NCBI RefSeq assembly: GCF_965216415.1 | Contig: NZ_CBDCFU010000002.1 | Length of the DNA: 64,000 nucleotides | Reading direction: 5' to 3' (one strand) | From: Marivita sp003149565 | GTDB taxonomy: Bacteria; Pseudomonadota; Alphaproteobacteria; Rhodobacterales; Rhodobacteraceae | Shown here: piece after piece, positions 43,380 through 53,312 of the stretch | How the letters are laid out: each line of letters starts with the position of its first letter | Numbering within the stretch: the first letter of the stretch is position 1 | The notes under the pieces: model-generated | Databases searched by the model: none | The model's input: the letters and a program-made list of their open reading frames with translations, nothing else | Told to the model about the DNA's origin: nothing | Position numbers and translations under genes: made by a program

Positions 43380-43891
43380 TCACCGAACTCGTACGCCTGT
43401 CGGGCCGCTTTCAGCGAGCGATATGGAGCGCCGAATTTCCCGGCGCACCTCGGCCATATCTTGCATTGCGTGGATGCGACCGCGCACCGCGTTCAGGGCG
43501 TCGAGCGGGCTGCCAGCCAGACGACCGAGCACCAAGGAACCAGTTGCCCCGCAGATGACGAACCCACTGTGCGACAGCGGCACGAACACGCGGTGCGCGC
43601 CGACAAAGCGGGTCGGCTCATTCAGGCCGGCCGCGACGTAATCGGCGCGGCGACGGACGTGCACCTCGTGGTCGATGTTCGAGCCTCGCCGCGACGTGGT
43701 GCCGTAGGCGATAAGGGCGAAGCGCTGGCCGCCCCTCTTGTCGATATCGAGGAGTAGGCAGGGCCTAACTTTGAGCGCCCTGCGGCATCCATCTCGGCGA
43801 AGGGAAACTGGAATGACACGATTTCGCCATAGCTGACGTGGTAGCGCCAGGCCTCGGTCATGGTGGGTATAATGGGTGTACTGTCGAGCAT
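43380..43891 (-). pseudogene. PemK/MazF-like protein, frameshifted
   Basis: The N-terminal frame starts at the ATG at 43891 and includes YGEIVSFQFPFAEMDAAG, a MazF-like first strand. At about 43770 the continuation moves to another frame reading VRPCLLLDID, FALIAYGTTS, EPTRFVGAHRVFVPL and GFVICGATGSLVLGRLAG. Joined, they look like an RNase-toxin-fold protein of about 165 residues. No antitoxin gene is recognisable nearby. The assignment is by pattern and may be wrong, but the frameshift is consistent with the broken state. Confidence 0.45.
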
Positions 43892-44455
43892 CTCGACCTC
43901 CTTGCGATTGGTATCGCCGCGCTTCCCGCTTCATCCCCAGGATCTGGGTCTTCATCTTCGTGCGCGACATCCGGCGCGTGCACGAAGACTACAGACCTTG
44001 AGCCACCAACGTCACGTTGACTTTTGTCTCACGTCCGCCGAGGCGGACGGAAACATCATCGTTGGATCGTCACTTGGCGAGAGCCTTGAGGGTGACATCC
44101 CCTCTTGACTTTGGGGGAAATAGGCAAAGCGCCGTATTATGCAGTTTCATCAGCCACTGCGATGCTATCAGCCCCGGCCTGCTCACAGTACCGAGACGAC
44201 TCGCTACGCGGAGAAAACCATGCGGCACATCTCAGCCGACTCCCGCTATCAGCTGCAAGAAGGGCGGGAAGTGTGAATTCGCCGCTGAACGGCCAACAGC
44301 CTACTTCCACAGTTGCAAGCGGGGGAGCGGCTGTCCGAACAGTCGCTCCCTCTCGAACGTCTTGTCATGCACCCATCCTTTGTGGGATTTCGCTCAACGT
44401 GAGACGCACTCGGGCAATGGTCGCCTACATCGTTGTGCGTTCCGCAACGAGTGCA
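43892..44455. other. Gene-poor stretch
   Basis: No supported gene. Plus-strand frames at 44017-44652 and 44105-44527 overlap the secreted-protein gene and lack recognisable domains. The DNA may be degraded island sequence. Confidence 0.4.
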
Positions 44456-44815
44456 TCAGTTCCAGCAAAACTCGCAGGTGGTTTCCTCAAAGAAGGCGCC
44501 GCGCGCTTCCACGGGCAGGGACGATAGGCCGGAACCGGTCCAGTCGGCTTCAAGCCGGTAAAGACCCTTGGCATCGATGCCTTGCCCGAAGATATAGGCT
44601 TCGACATAACCCTCGTTCTTTGCTTCGAGCACGAGGTAATAATCGCCGTTGATCTTGACGGCGTCGATCTCGCGCACGTTCAACGTATCAAGCAGGCGGG
44701 TGGATGCGCCGGATACAGGTTCGTCGATCCGGATCGCGAATTGGTCCGCCGAAGCGGCGTTGGTCGTGAAGAAGACAAGGGCGATTGCGGCTTGGGCCAG
44801 GTGCTTGCGTGTCAT
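44456..44815 (-). CDS. Small exported protein of unknown function
   Basis: 119 residues. Residues 1-23 form a signal peptide (TRKHLAQAAIALVFFTTNAA, cleavage near SADQF). The mature part reads IDEPVSGASTRLLDTLNV, INGDYYLVLEAKNEGYVEAYI and ends with TCEFCWN, a CxxC pair. No family is recognised. It lies divergent from the TolB/TPR regulator, 114 bases away, so the two may be functionally linked. Confidence 0.65.
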   Translation of the reverse strand: MTRKHLAQAAIALVFFTTNAASADQFAIRIDEPVSGASTRLLDTLNVREIDAVKINGDYYLVLEAKNEGYVEAYIFGQGIDAKGLYRLEADWTGSGLSSLPVEARGAFFEETTCEFCWN

Positions 44816-44929
44816 GCGTATTTCCTCTCGCGAATGGGTTTCGTATCATTGCGCCCTGCGTAGTATCTTCATTGGACAGGCCAATTCCGACATGCGGGAC
44901 GGTAGTGGCCTTGATCGGAGGCCTGAGAA

Positions 44930-46549
44930 GTGAGTTTCGTCAAACGAAGAGACTCGAAATCATCTGAAATCGACCTTGGGACAGCGTGTCTCGATCGCTC
45001 CGTTGGGCGGCTTTTTTCGCATGCTGGCAAGGAGCTGGACCTGCGACACCAATCGCGCGAGGTACTCATGGCCCTGGCAAGGGCTCCGGGTGAAATAGTC
45101 AGTCAGGAAGAGCTGATCGAAGAAGTATGGCAGGGCCGAGCGGTATCCACCGACAGCATCGCGCAATGCATCGCCGAGATTCGACGGGTCCTGGAGGACA
45201 GCGACAAGCGCATCATCGAAACCGTGCCGCGCAAGGGGTATCGATTGGTTCCGTGCACCGCGCCCGCGCCGGATTTGTCGCGACGCTGGCAACAGCTGGC
45301 CATAATCACCATCGTGGTGCTCGGCTTCTGCGGTCTTGCTTTTGCCATGCTGCGACCCGCAGCGCCGCCGCGGCCACCCGTGATCGCAGTCCTACCGTTT
45401 GACGACTTGAGCCCTCCGGAATACCGCGGCTACCTGAGCGATGCGGTGAGCGACAGCATTACGACTCTGCTGGCACGCTATCCGCAGTTCGTGATCATCT
45501 CCCAAAGGTCCAGCTTCACATTTCGCAACTCGGACTTCGCTGTGTCGGAAATCGCCGATCAGCTCGGCGCCGATTACGTTCTGGAAGGCAGCCAGCAATA
45601 TGACGGGACGCGTGTGCGCACGACGGCTCGGCTGATCGACGGTGTGACAGAAGGCAACCTTTGGGCCGACGAATTCGATGTGCCTCTGGACGAGATCTTG
45701 CGCGCGAGCAGTCGGATCAGCCGCAAGATCGCCAGCGCGGTGGAAGAAACGGTCGTCGATACGGCCGAGCCGCGAATGTCGAGCGGTGATGTCAGCGCGC
45801 TGCTGATCGCGAACGCGGCACAAAGCCGGATCATGAGGAATTTCTCCCGGGACAGCCTTCTAATCAACATCGCGGAACAGGAACAATCCATCAGGGACTA
45901 TCCCGATTCCGCCTGGGGCCCGTTGGGCCAAGCCCTGTCGCTTCGCATCGGGTTGCGCTACGGCTGGGTAGAAGGGGATGAGGACGCAATCCGCCGGCGG
46001 ATGGACGAACTTGCCCGCAGAGCCGTGAAACTCGACCCAAACAATTTTCTCGCCTTTCACGCGCTGGGTCGTGTGCTGATGTTCAACCGCGATGTCGAAG
46101 GCGCCATAAGCGCCTTTGAGCGCGCGGTAGACTTGAATCCGTCGTCGTCATTTGCCCGGAATGCGTTGGCGCAAGCCCTCGCCTTCGTCGGCAAGACGGA
46201 CGAAGCTCTCGAAGAGATCGCTGACATCGAGTTGATCGATCCGATTTACGGGCATGATACCAACTGGACCAAGGCACGAATTCAGTGGCAAAAAGACGAC
46301 TGCGAGGAGGCGCTGGACACATTCAAAGGTGAACCTTCGATGCCCGTGGCTGCAAACAAGACGCTGGCGGCTATTCACCATTGCCTTGGCGACACTGACG
46401 AGGCCAAGGCCGCGATGGCAGCCTTCCTTGGAGAGAACCCCGACTGGACAGTGGCGCGGGAACGGGGGATCATCACAGGTATTTGGAGGGCGCCGGGACT
46501 GGCAGACCGCTGGCTGGCAGCACTTGAGGCCTCGGGCATGCCCCTATGA
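44930..46549 (+). CDS. CadC/OmpR-type winged-helix regulator with TolB-like and TPR domains
   Basis: 539 residues. The N-terminal 110 residues form an OmpR/CadC winged helix: LDLRHQSREVLMALARAPGE, SQEELIEEVWQGRAVSTDSI, IIETVPRKGYRLVP. A membrane helix follows (LAIITIVVLGFCGLAFAML), then a TolB-like domain (VIAVLPFDDLSPPEYRGYLS) and TPR repeats from about residue 330 (NNFLAFHALGRVLMFNRDVE). It is a one-step membrane sensor likely to bind DNA directly. It resembles the protein at 5429 in the other island in its TM-TolB-TPR layout but has a different DNA-binding head. Start at the ATG at 44930. Confidence 0.87.
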   Translation: MSFVKRRDSKSSEIDLGTACLDRSVGRLFSHAGKELDLRHQSREVLMALARAPGEIVSQEELIEEVWQGRAVSTDSIAQCIAEIRRVLEDSDKRIIETVPRKGYRLVPCTAPAPDLSRRWQQLAIITIVVLGFCGLAFAMLRPAAPPRPPVIAVLPFDDLSPPEYRGYLSDAVSDSITTLLARYPQFVIISQRSSFTFRNSDFAVSEIADQLGADYVLEGSQQYDGTRVRTTARLIDGVTEGNLWADEFDVPLDEILRASSRISRKIASAVEETVVDTAEPRMSSGDVSALLIANAAQSRIMRNFSRDSLLINIAEQEQSIRDYPDSAWGPLGQALSLRIGLRYGWVEGDEDAIRRRMDELARRAVKLDPNNFLAFHALGRVLMFNRDVEGAISAFERAVDLNPSSSFARNALAQALAFVGKTDEALEEIADIELIDPIYGHDTNWTKARIQWQKDDCEEALDTFKGEPSMPVAANKTLAAIHHCLGDTDEAKAAMAAFLGENPDWTVARERGIITGIWRAPGLADRWLAALEASGMPL

Positions 46550-46940
46550 ATTGCACGAGGTTATTCTTGCAAACACCCGCTTATTGTCTGCGGCGCCGAT
46601 GGTCCCTGCTCGAGGTTCGTTTGTGGGAGGCGCAAACAGGTCTAGACTCCTAACCTGAATTTGAAGCGATCATTCAGAGCAACTGAAAAGGCTTAAGGAC
46701 ATGCGTACTCAACGAAGTCATGAAATGCAGGCAAGTCTTTAGGTTCGCCGGTTATGCTGCAGACGAAATGGAAGACCAATCACTTGGCACCGGGCGCAGC
46801 CAGGCCGCACTTTGCGCATAGTATAAGCTCGCCCATCATCAGATTTCGCGACTGCAAAAATAGGCTGAAATGACGGGTCGCACCGCAGCATCGTGATATC
46901 TCGACGAATGACCGCACTGGGCCGGGATGGAATGGTTGCG
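46550..46940. other. Intergenic stretch without a supported gene
   Basis: Lies between two convergent regulator genes. A few short frames are present, none with recognisable domains. No hairpin with a T run was noticed. Confidence 0.45.
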
Positions 46941-49517
46941 TCAGAGCCAACCTTCCTTGCGTGCCAGTGCCGCGGCTTCACCGCGCGAGGCGACATCGAG
47001 CTTGCTGAGGATGGCAGAAACGTGGTGGTCGACGGTTTTGGCCGAGACGAACAACCGGTCCGCGATGGCGGCGTTCGACAGGCCTTCGCCCAGCAAGCCA
47101 AGTACCTGCATTTGCCGTTTTGTCAGACCCGCCGGGTTTTCGCGCGTCGTCGCGCGTGGCCTGGCCGGGGCGTCGATGTCCAGTCTGCGGTCGCGCGCGC
47201 GGCCCAGGACAGCCTCTCGCACGCGTGCAGCGCCAAGCCGGTCGAGGATGAGAAGAGCCCGGGCAACGGCATCCGCGTCGCCTTCGGCCAAGGCAAGCGC
47301 CGCGCGGTAGGGATCGCCCGCCTGCTGCCAATGCGCGGCTGCAGCGGCCCAGTCGCCGTCCATGGAGGCCTGATATGGAGCGTGAAGCTCGCGCAGCCCG
47401 CCGGGCAGCCGGGCCGGGTCAATCCGCCGCTGCCAGTCCAGAAAATCCTCTTTGAGCATCGGGTTGAACGGCAGCGCAAGAGCCTCATCCATCCTGGCCT
47501 GCGCGCGGGCCGCGTCTTCCAGCCCCAGCCACGCGCGTTCGGCGAACAGACAGGCGACATCGCAGATGTGGCGACCATCTTCCTCGGCGCCCATCAGGGC
47601 TTCGATCTCGTCCAGATGCTCCCCGCCGTCGCTGTTCCCGCGCCGCATAGCGATCCGTGACGCGGCCAGACGCAACATGATCGCCGGTGACGATTGTTCC
47701 AGCGGTTTGGACAGGATGTCCCGCGCCGTGGCGAGGGCGTCGTCCCAGCGTCCAAGCCGGTCCAGCACGTGTACACGAAACCCTTGGTGAAAATCCACTT
47801 GTTCGATCGTGTCCGTCTCATAGGCCGTGGCGATGGCGCTGTCGAAAAGGTAGAGAGCCTCCTCGAACCGCAGGCCATACCAGTTGACAACGCCACCATT
47901 CGACAGGTTCCGTGTCAGGTTGATCGGGCTGCGTGCCGCTTTCGCCACCTCGATGCTTTCGATGTAAAGCGCGTTGTGATCCGCGCTGTCGAACAGGCTG
48001 GCCAGCGACAGCGTGCTGAGCGCGTGACTGACGATGTCCTTTCGGCCCAGTCGCTGCGCCATTTCAAGCGCGCGTTGCGCGACCGGCAGGCTGGCTTCCA
48101 TCTCGTAATCCGACATGGCGATCTGCGCGCGGCTGGCTAGCGCCATGGCCAATTCATCGGTGTCCGCCCCCTCCTGCAGGGCGATCGCCTGGTCGCCAAG
48201 CGTCCGCGCCTGCGCCTTTTGACCAGCGGTCCACTTCACGCGCGACAGCCGCTGCAGGATGCGGCCCTTTAGCGTGGTATCGGCACCGGCGACGTCGGCC
48301 GCGCGCTCGAAAAACGCCATTGCATCCCTCAACCGGCTGACAAGGCGACAGGCCTCACCAGCCTCAAAGAGCAGAGCGGCCAGGGAGGCTTCGTCCTGCG
48401 GATCCGCAAGCTCGACCGCGATGGACAGGTAGTCGGCGGCCTGCCGGTTGGCGCCGGCGGCCATCGCCTCACGGCCGGCCAAGGGAGCAAGGCGGGCAAT
48501 CTGCGCGCTGTCGCCGGCGGCGCGTGCATGGTGCATCTGCCGTGCGTTCGGCACCTGCGCGGTCGTCTGCATCCTGGCCAGCAGCGCCGCGTTGAGACGG
48601 CGGCGCCGCGTGGGTTTTAGGGCGGTTTCCACCGCCAACCGGGCGATTTCGTGCCGGTAGGCCAGGTGGGTGTCATCCTCCTAGATCAATCCGCTTTCGA
48701 TTGCAGGATCAAGCGCCTCGTCCTCGACCCCGGCGATCGCCAGCGCCCAGTCACGTTCTGCCCGTCGAGGAAAAATCGACACAGCCTCAAGCACCTGCTT
48801 GGTCTCAGGCGGCAGGCGACCCAACCGGTTAAGCACCGTGTCCTGCACGCTGCGCAGGGCGTCATCCTTGCCGCCGCGCAAAAGCTCGGTCACGTAGAAA
48901 GCATTGCCCCCCGTGATCCGATAAACCTCGTCCGGGGCCTGACCGCTGCCCGCCGCCAGGCGGTTTACCGCTTCGGCAGAGAGCGGCTGCAAGGCGATCC
49001 GGGTCGCGTCCGAGGCGGCAACACCATCCATCGCGCGGCGCAATTGCGGGCGGCCCTGGGTCTCGTCATCGCGGGCGGTCACGACCATCAGGATGCGGCG
49101 TGTCCGCAGGCGGCGTGCGGCGAAACGCACGAAATCGAGCGTGGCCTCGTCCGCCCAATGCAGATCCTCGATCAGCAACAGCGACGTGTCCCCGGCCTCC
49201 TCGATGGCGGTGAGCAGGTTCAGGAAGACCGACAGCCGGTCGCCTTCGTTCCGCCACAGCGCATCCAGATCGACCCCAGCATCGACGGCGACGTCCCGCA
49301 AGGGGCCGAGCGGTTCCGGGATCGACAGGTCCTCGCAGGCGCCGCGCAGCGACCGGGCCCCTGTCATCCGGTCTTCGAAGGCGCGCAACAGGGTGGTCTT
49401 GCCCGCGCCCGCCTCGCCGGTGACGAAAACGCTGTGCCCGGCCCCGTCGCGCGCGGCCCGGGCCAGGCTGTCCAGCTGCGCAAGCACCGCGTCGCGTTCG
49501 AGGATAGGGATATCCAC
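46941..49517 (-). pseudogene. LuxR-type ATPase regulator (LAL/MalT-like) with an in-frame amber stop
   Basis: One continuous frame of 858 codons, interrupted only by TAG at 48683-48681 (codon 279). Residues 1-278 hold an AAA-type ATPase with Walker A TGEAGAGKTTLL and Walker B LLLIEDLHWADEA. After the TAG the frame continues EDDTHLAYRHEIARLAVE, then TPR-like repeats and a C-terminal LuxR helix-turn-helix (GLTKRQMQVLGLLGEGLSN and AKTVDHHVSAILSKLDV). The halves are co-linear and in frame, so this is a single gene with a nonsense mutation, or a read-through case. A GTG or ATG restart for the second half is possible near 48638. Target genes are unknown. Confidence 0.85.
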
Positions 49518-49686
49518 GATGCCGTCTCCCTATGGCGGGCCGCACCCAATGATGGCCCGCGCCTACAATGGCGGAAAAAATAGGGAATGCCAAAGCGCAA
49601 AAATGGGGAACCCTCCCGACGCGGGTCCGGCTCCGCTTGCTTAGTTTGGTCTTCAGTATAGCAAGCAAATGACAAGGACCGGCGCT

Positions 49687-49911
49687 ATGACCGACATGCC
49701 CGAAACCCACACCGCCCGTTCCCTCGCGTCGGGCGATCCCCGCACACTCTTCGTGGCCACGTTCGACGCCGCGCAAAGGCTGATCATGGCCGCCACGGCC
49801 TATGTCCACGGGCCCAAAACCGAAAATGCACGCGCTTTGGCCGAAGGGGCTCAACGGGCCGACCGCCTGCGCGAAGACGCACGCCGCAAGGTGGACCGGT
49901 TGATGATGTGA
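49687..49911 (+). CDS. Small hypothetical protein
   Basis: 74 residues starting at the ATG at 49687 with AAGGACCGGCGCT upstream. The sequence is helical and charged (LFVATFDAAQRLIMAATAYV and REDARRKVDRLMM), without a signal peptide or a family I recognise. It is divergent from the LuxR-type gene (170 bases between starts), so it may be its target. Confidence 0.5.
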   Translation: MTDMPETHTARSLASGDPRTLFVATFDAAQRLIMAATAYVHGPKTENARALAEGAQRADRLREDARRKVDRLMM

Positions 49912-50271
49912 AATCGCATTCCGCAAAGCTCCTGCCTGGGTTTCCACAGAACATTCTGTCTGCAATCAACCCCGGAGGTCTGCATGCCGAAGCGATAAAG
50001 GCACTCGCTATTACCGGCCGAATAGCACGATTTTCTTGCAAAAAATGAGTTCAGCCGTCTCCGGAGATTTGCGGCGCAGCAATGGCCGGTAAGCGAGCTG
50101 CGACTGCAGCATCGCGAAAATAGGTTCAAGGTCCGGAATGGGCGGGGAACGAGTGTGTTTCTTTGCGAACTTGATCACTTACACCTGAGATCATCAAACA
50201 AGATTTATGCTAGGCGTTTTGTGTCGTTTGTCCCTATGTTACCGTTTAAGTCGGGACAGCGAGGGCAAGCG
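49912..50271. other. Intergenic stretch upstream of the aldo/keto reductase
   Basis: No supported gene. A frame open from 50155 leads into the reductase, but the ribosome site favours the ATG at 50272. The region probably contains the promoter of that gene; no clear boxes were recognised. Confidence 0.45.
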
Positions 50272-51276
50272 ATGGAGACGCGAAAAGTTGGGCGTACAGG
50301 ACTGTGGATTGACACGTTAGGAGTGGGCGGAGCACCTTTAGGAGGCCGTTTTGTCGACCTGACCGATGGTGAGGCCCTCCAGATCGTAAAAACCGCGCAG
50401 GACGCAGGGATTCGCTACTTTGATACCGCTCCGTGGTATGGTTTTGGTCGGTCCGAGCGGGCCGTGGGTGATGCTCTGCGCGGGACCGACTACGTTTTGT
50501 CGGACAAGGTGGGTCGGCTCCTGCGGCCCGGCGCGGTGGCCGATCCGATGGAATTTGGCATGATCAATCCGCTGCCATTCCACGTGATATATGACTACAG
50601 CTATGACGGCATTATGCGCGCCTTTGAGGATAACCTACATAGGCTGGGCCTCGACCGTATCGACATTTTGTTTGCCCATGACATCGGCGAGATGACTCAC
50701 GGCGCCGAAAACATACGTCACTTTGAGGATCTGCGAACATCGGGCTACCGTGCCATGGACGAGTTGCGCCGCTCGGGTGTTGTTAAGGCCATTGGAATCG
50801 GCGTCAATGAAAACGCGGCCTGTATGGAAGCCCTTGGGATCGGTGATTGGGATGTCTTCCTTCTGGCGGGTCGCTACACATTGTTGGAGCAGACGGCCTT
50901 GGATGAACTCTTTCCTGCGTGTGAAGCTGCAGGAACGTCTATCATATGCGGGGGGCCATTCAACTCTGGCATCCTGGTCGGGCGCGACACGTGGAATTAT
51001 GCAAAAGCGCCGCCAGAGGTGATGGCAAAGGCCAAGCAGTTGGCCGACGTCGCAGATGCCCACAACGTGCCTCTGGCCGCAGCGGCACTGCAATTTCCTC
51101 TGGGCCATCCATTGGTCACGTCTGTCATACCCGGCCCTCGGGACCCCAAAGAGCTGAAGGAGATCATCGCGTGGTTCACGATGAGCATTCCCCCTGAATT
51201 TTGGGAAGACCTGCGTGCCAGAGGTCTTTTGGCAGACGGTGCACCTGTACCCGGTTCTGTTGCACAAAGGCGCTGA
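50272..51276 (+). CDS. Aldo/keto reductase with C-terminus rewritten by an IS
   Basis: 334 residues starting at the ATG at 50272, preceded by GCGAGGGCAAGCG. AKR motifs are present: GRTGLWIDTLGVGGAPLGG, YFDTAPWYGFGRSERAVGD (catalytic Asp and Tyr), SDKVGRLL (Lys) and LFAHDIGE (His). It resembles D-threo-aldose 1-dehydrogenase and L-fucose dehydrogenase. The normal ending PVPG is followed by SVAQRR and a stop encoded by the end of the adjoining IS element (GTTCTGTTGCACAAAGG). The core appears intact, so activity is likely kept. Confidence 0.87.
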   Translation: METRKVGRTGLWIDTLGVGGAPLGGRFVDLTDGEALQIVKTAQDAGIRYFDTAPWYGFGRSERAVGDALRGTDYVLSDKVGRLLRPGAVADPMEFGMINPLPFHVIYDYSYDGIMRAFEDNLHRLGLDRIDILFAHDIGEMTHGAENIRHFEDLRTSGYRAMDELRRSGVVKAIGIGVNENAACMEALGIGDWDVFLLAGRYTLLEQTALDELFPACEAAGTSIICGGPFNSGILVGRDTWNYAKAPPEVMAKAKQLADVADAHNVPLAAAALQFPLGHPLVTSVIPGPRDPKELKEIIAWFTMSIPPEFWEDLRARGLLADGAPVPGSVAQRR

Positions 51277-52090
51277 TGACCAAGCTGTCCCTTTCCCCAG
51301 GCACACTTGTACCATGGCCTCGGTCATGGGTATTCCAAGCGCGGTGAAGCTATTCATGACGGCGACACGGATTTGAAGCTCGGCAACCTGGCGGTCCGAC
51401 TCACGCGCCATGAGGCGTTGGCCCAAGAGCTTCATACAGTGCATTTTGGTCTCCGCGCGACTTCGGCGATGGTAGCCGCTCCACTTCCGCCAAATCCTTC
51501 GTCCCAAGCGTTTTGATGCGCGGAGGGCCTCGTTGCGGGCAATTGCCCCCGCGCAGTCGGGCTTCCAGGAGTTGGCGGTTTAGCGGGTCGGGATGATGGC
51601 CTGGGCGCTCCGGCTGGCGACGTCATCGTGACACTTGCGCGGATCGTAGGCACCGTCAGCGGTGACGCTGCCAATCTCCTGATCGGGCGAGATCAGGCCG
51701 AGGATGTTGGGCAGAATGGACGCATCGCCGAGGTCGCTGCTGGTGAACTCTACTGCTCGGATTTCCAGCGTTTTCTCGTCGATCCCGAGGTGAACCTTGC
51801 GCCAAATACGGCGCTTTTGGACCAGCAAGCATACGTGCATTCTATTCCCTTCACCCTCGACCTTGATCCCGGTGCTGTCGATCCGCAGGCGCAGTGCGCC
51901 TTGCGATCCTCGACAGGTGATGTTCACGGCGAGGGTTCTCCGGCGGCGTTACAGCGTGTTGAAATCTGGCACCGACCGATCCAGTCCGGCCAACTGCAGA
52001 AGACTTTCGACGATGCCTATCGGCTGCCTGAGCCCCATACCGAAGAGTCCTTTCATCGTCAGACAGGCCCGGTCGACAGCGACGGCAGAG
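51262..52090 (-). pseudogene. IS5-type transposase remnant
   Basis: Minus-strand fragments in several frames align with one IS5-type transposase: MKGLFGMGLRQPIGIVESLL, then a stop, then LRLRIDSTGIKVEGEG, VHLGIDEKTLEIRAVEFTSSD, IGSVTADGAYDPRKCHDDV and, in a third frame, IWRKWSGYHRRSRAETKMH with KLLGQRLMARESDRQVAELQ. At least one in-frame stop and three frameshifts are present, and the N-terminus is missing. The left terminus at about 51262 remains next to the aldo/keto reductase; no matching right repeat is seen. Confidence 0.78.
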
Positions 52091-52387
52091 GTCGCCTGTG
52101 AGAAGGCCCAGATCCAGACCGCGGATCAGACGATCGTCCAGACCACCTGCCGCCTGCCCACTTCCGAACGCAGGAAGATTGCCGAGATCCTCAGATCGCT
52201 TTCCGCCGCGCTGTTTGCGCTAGGCCGTTCGGGCGAGAACCCCAGGCCGCCGCACGCGAAGACACCCTGACCCGCGCCCGACGGATCGCCGAGGCGGCGG
52301 CCTCGAAGGCGGTGTAGGCGGCGGGGAAGAACAGAAGACGACTGTCTGTCCCGATGCAGACACGAGTGTCCGAGGCTGCTTCTGCGA
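52091..52387. other. Gap between the IS5 remnant and the integrase remnant
   Basis: About 300 bases with only shadow frames. It probably marks where a deletion removed the 5' part of the IS and whatever followed the integrase. Confidence 0.35.
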
Positions 52388-53099
52388 TCACGCCAGATGC
52401 TCCGGCACCTTGAGCGCCACAGACATCGCCAGTTCCAGCTTCTTGTCCAAGGGCATCTGGTCGCCGTAAAGCTCCCTATTCCGCGCCGAAGCGACGCTGT
52501 GCCCCATCATCTCGCCGCGGTCGTCCGACGGGATGCGCGCGGCCTTCAGGCGGCTCTCCCAGGTATGGCGCAGTCCTCCGGCAGTATGCTTCGGCGTCGG
52601 CACCAAACCGCGATCGCACGGAAACCCGTTCGGATGTCTGCGCGCCGCGGCAAGCGCGACCCCCACGAGCGGGATCAGAAAGATATCCCGCGTCTCGTCG
52701 TTCAACCCGTCGAACGCGCCGGGAGCGAACCGCTTCTCGGTGATTCAATCTACGGAAATCTCGGGTTTGCGATTCTTGATCGCATGCCGGTCCCGGATTG
52801 AAACGCCGAGATACGGTCGCTTCCAGCGCCATCACCGGCTTGTCATTGCCCAATGCCGCGATCAGGTTGCGCCGCAGCAGAGAACACAGTGCCCGGTTCT
52901 TGCGATTGGCCCATCGTCAGCCGCGCATCGAGCTCTGCCAAAACCGCAGCCTCTGCCGCTGGCAGACGCACCCGGGCTTCACGCTCGCTGTCGGTTCGCA
53001 GGCTGCGATGGATCTCGCAGCGCGGCTCGACAGCCGCATATCTTCGCGCACCCGCATCCTGCGATGCCAGGTTCCTCGACACTTTGTAAGTCCTGCCAT
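52388..53099 (-). pseudogene. Tyrosine integrase of the tRNA-Ser island, degraded
   Basis: Starts at the ATG at 53099 with MAGLTKCRGTWHRRMRV, a common N-terminus of roseobacter island integrases. Pieces in different frames follow: CEIHRSLRTDSEREARVRLP, then SIRDRHAIKNRKPEISVD with an in-frame TGA, then ITEKRFAPGAFDGLNDETRD. The C-terminal catalytic part TAGGLRHTWESRLKAA (H-x-x-R like) and MMGHSVASARNRELYGDQ (nucleophile Tyr) ends at 52388. The catalytic middle is partly deleted. It is 160 bases from the right att end, the expected location. Confidence 0.75.
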
Positions 53100-53257
53100 G
53101 TGTTCTGTCTGTGGTGGGGCTTGGAGGCGATGAAGCGCGCCACTGGAGGCGCGCGAGGCTTGCTCCACATTTTGCTCCGCAACTCTGCGGAACGCTGCGG
53201 AACTTTCAGAAAAAGATTAAATCTTTATAAATACTTAGAGAGATATATAGGAGGATG

Positions 53258-53284
53258 TCGAATCCCATCGTCTCCGCCACTTGC
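53258..53284 (+). repeat. Displaced tRNA-Ser 3' end (right att site)
   Basis: TCGAATCCC (53258-53266) and TCTCCGCCACTTGC (53271-53284) match the end of tRNA-Ser and the four bases following CCA, with four mismatches between. An AT-rich arm (53214-53250) precedes it. No 5' tRNA half is present, so it is not a functional tRNA. Confidence 0.7.
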
Positions 53285-53312
53285 TCAAGCTGGCAAATCC
53301 ACGGCGGTCGAG

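Larger units (their letters stand above)
38603..53284. mobile_element. Genomic island (probably composite) at tRNA-Ser(CGA)
   Basis: The left edge is the 3' end of tRNA-Ser. The right edge is a displaced copy: TCGAATCCC (53258-53266) and TCTCCGCCACTTGC (53271-53284) match 38581-38589 and 38594-38607. A broken tyrosine integrase lies 160 bases inside the right edge. Within are at least four IS elements or remnants, a broken PemK-like gene and regulators. A 13-bp tRNA-end copy at 43025-43037 splits the region and suggests two successive insertions. The right core has mismatches outside the 14-bp block, as expected when an element supplies its own arm. Confidence 0.72.

Noticed and set aside
44105..44527. 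Plus-strand 140-codon frame
   Set aside because: No domain and poor composition; it overlaps the better supported secreted-protein gene on the other strand.
48651..49583. Plus-strand open frame of 310 codons opposite the LuxR-type ATPase
   Set aside because: Antisense shadow of a GC-rich coding region; the minus strand has clear Walker motifs.
49066..49965. Minus-strand frame of 299 codons in another frame of the LuxR-type gene
   Set aside because: Arg/Gly-rich shadow with no motifs; the in-register frame contains the ATPase.
53258..53284. A tRNA-Ser or tmRNA gene end
   Set aside because: No 5' acceptor strand, D arm or anticodon arm lies upstream; the match fits a displaced att site.
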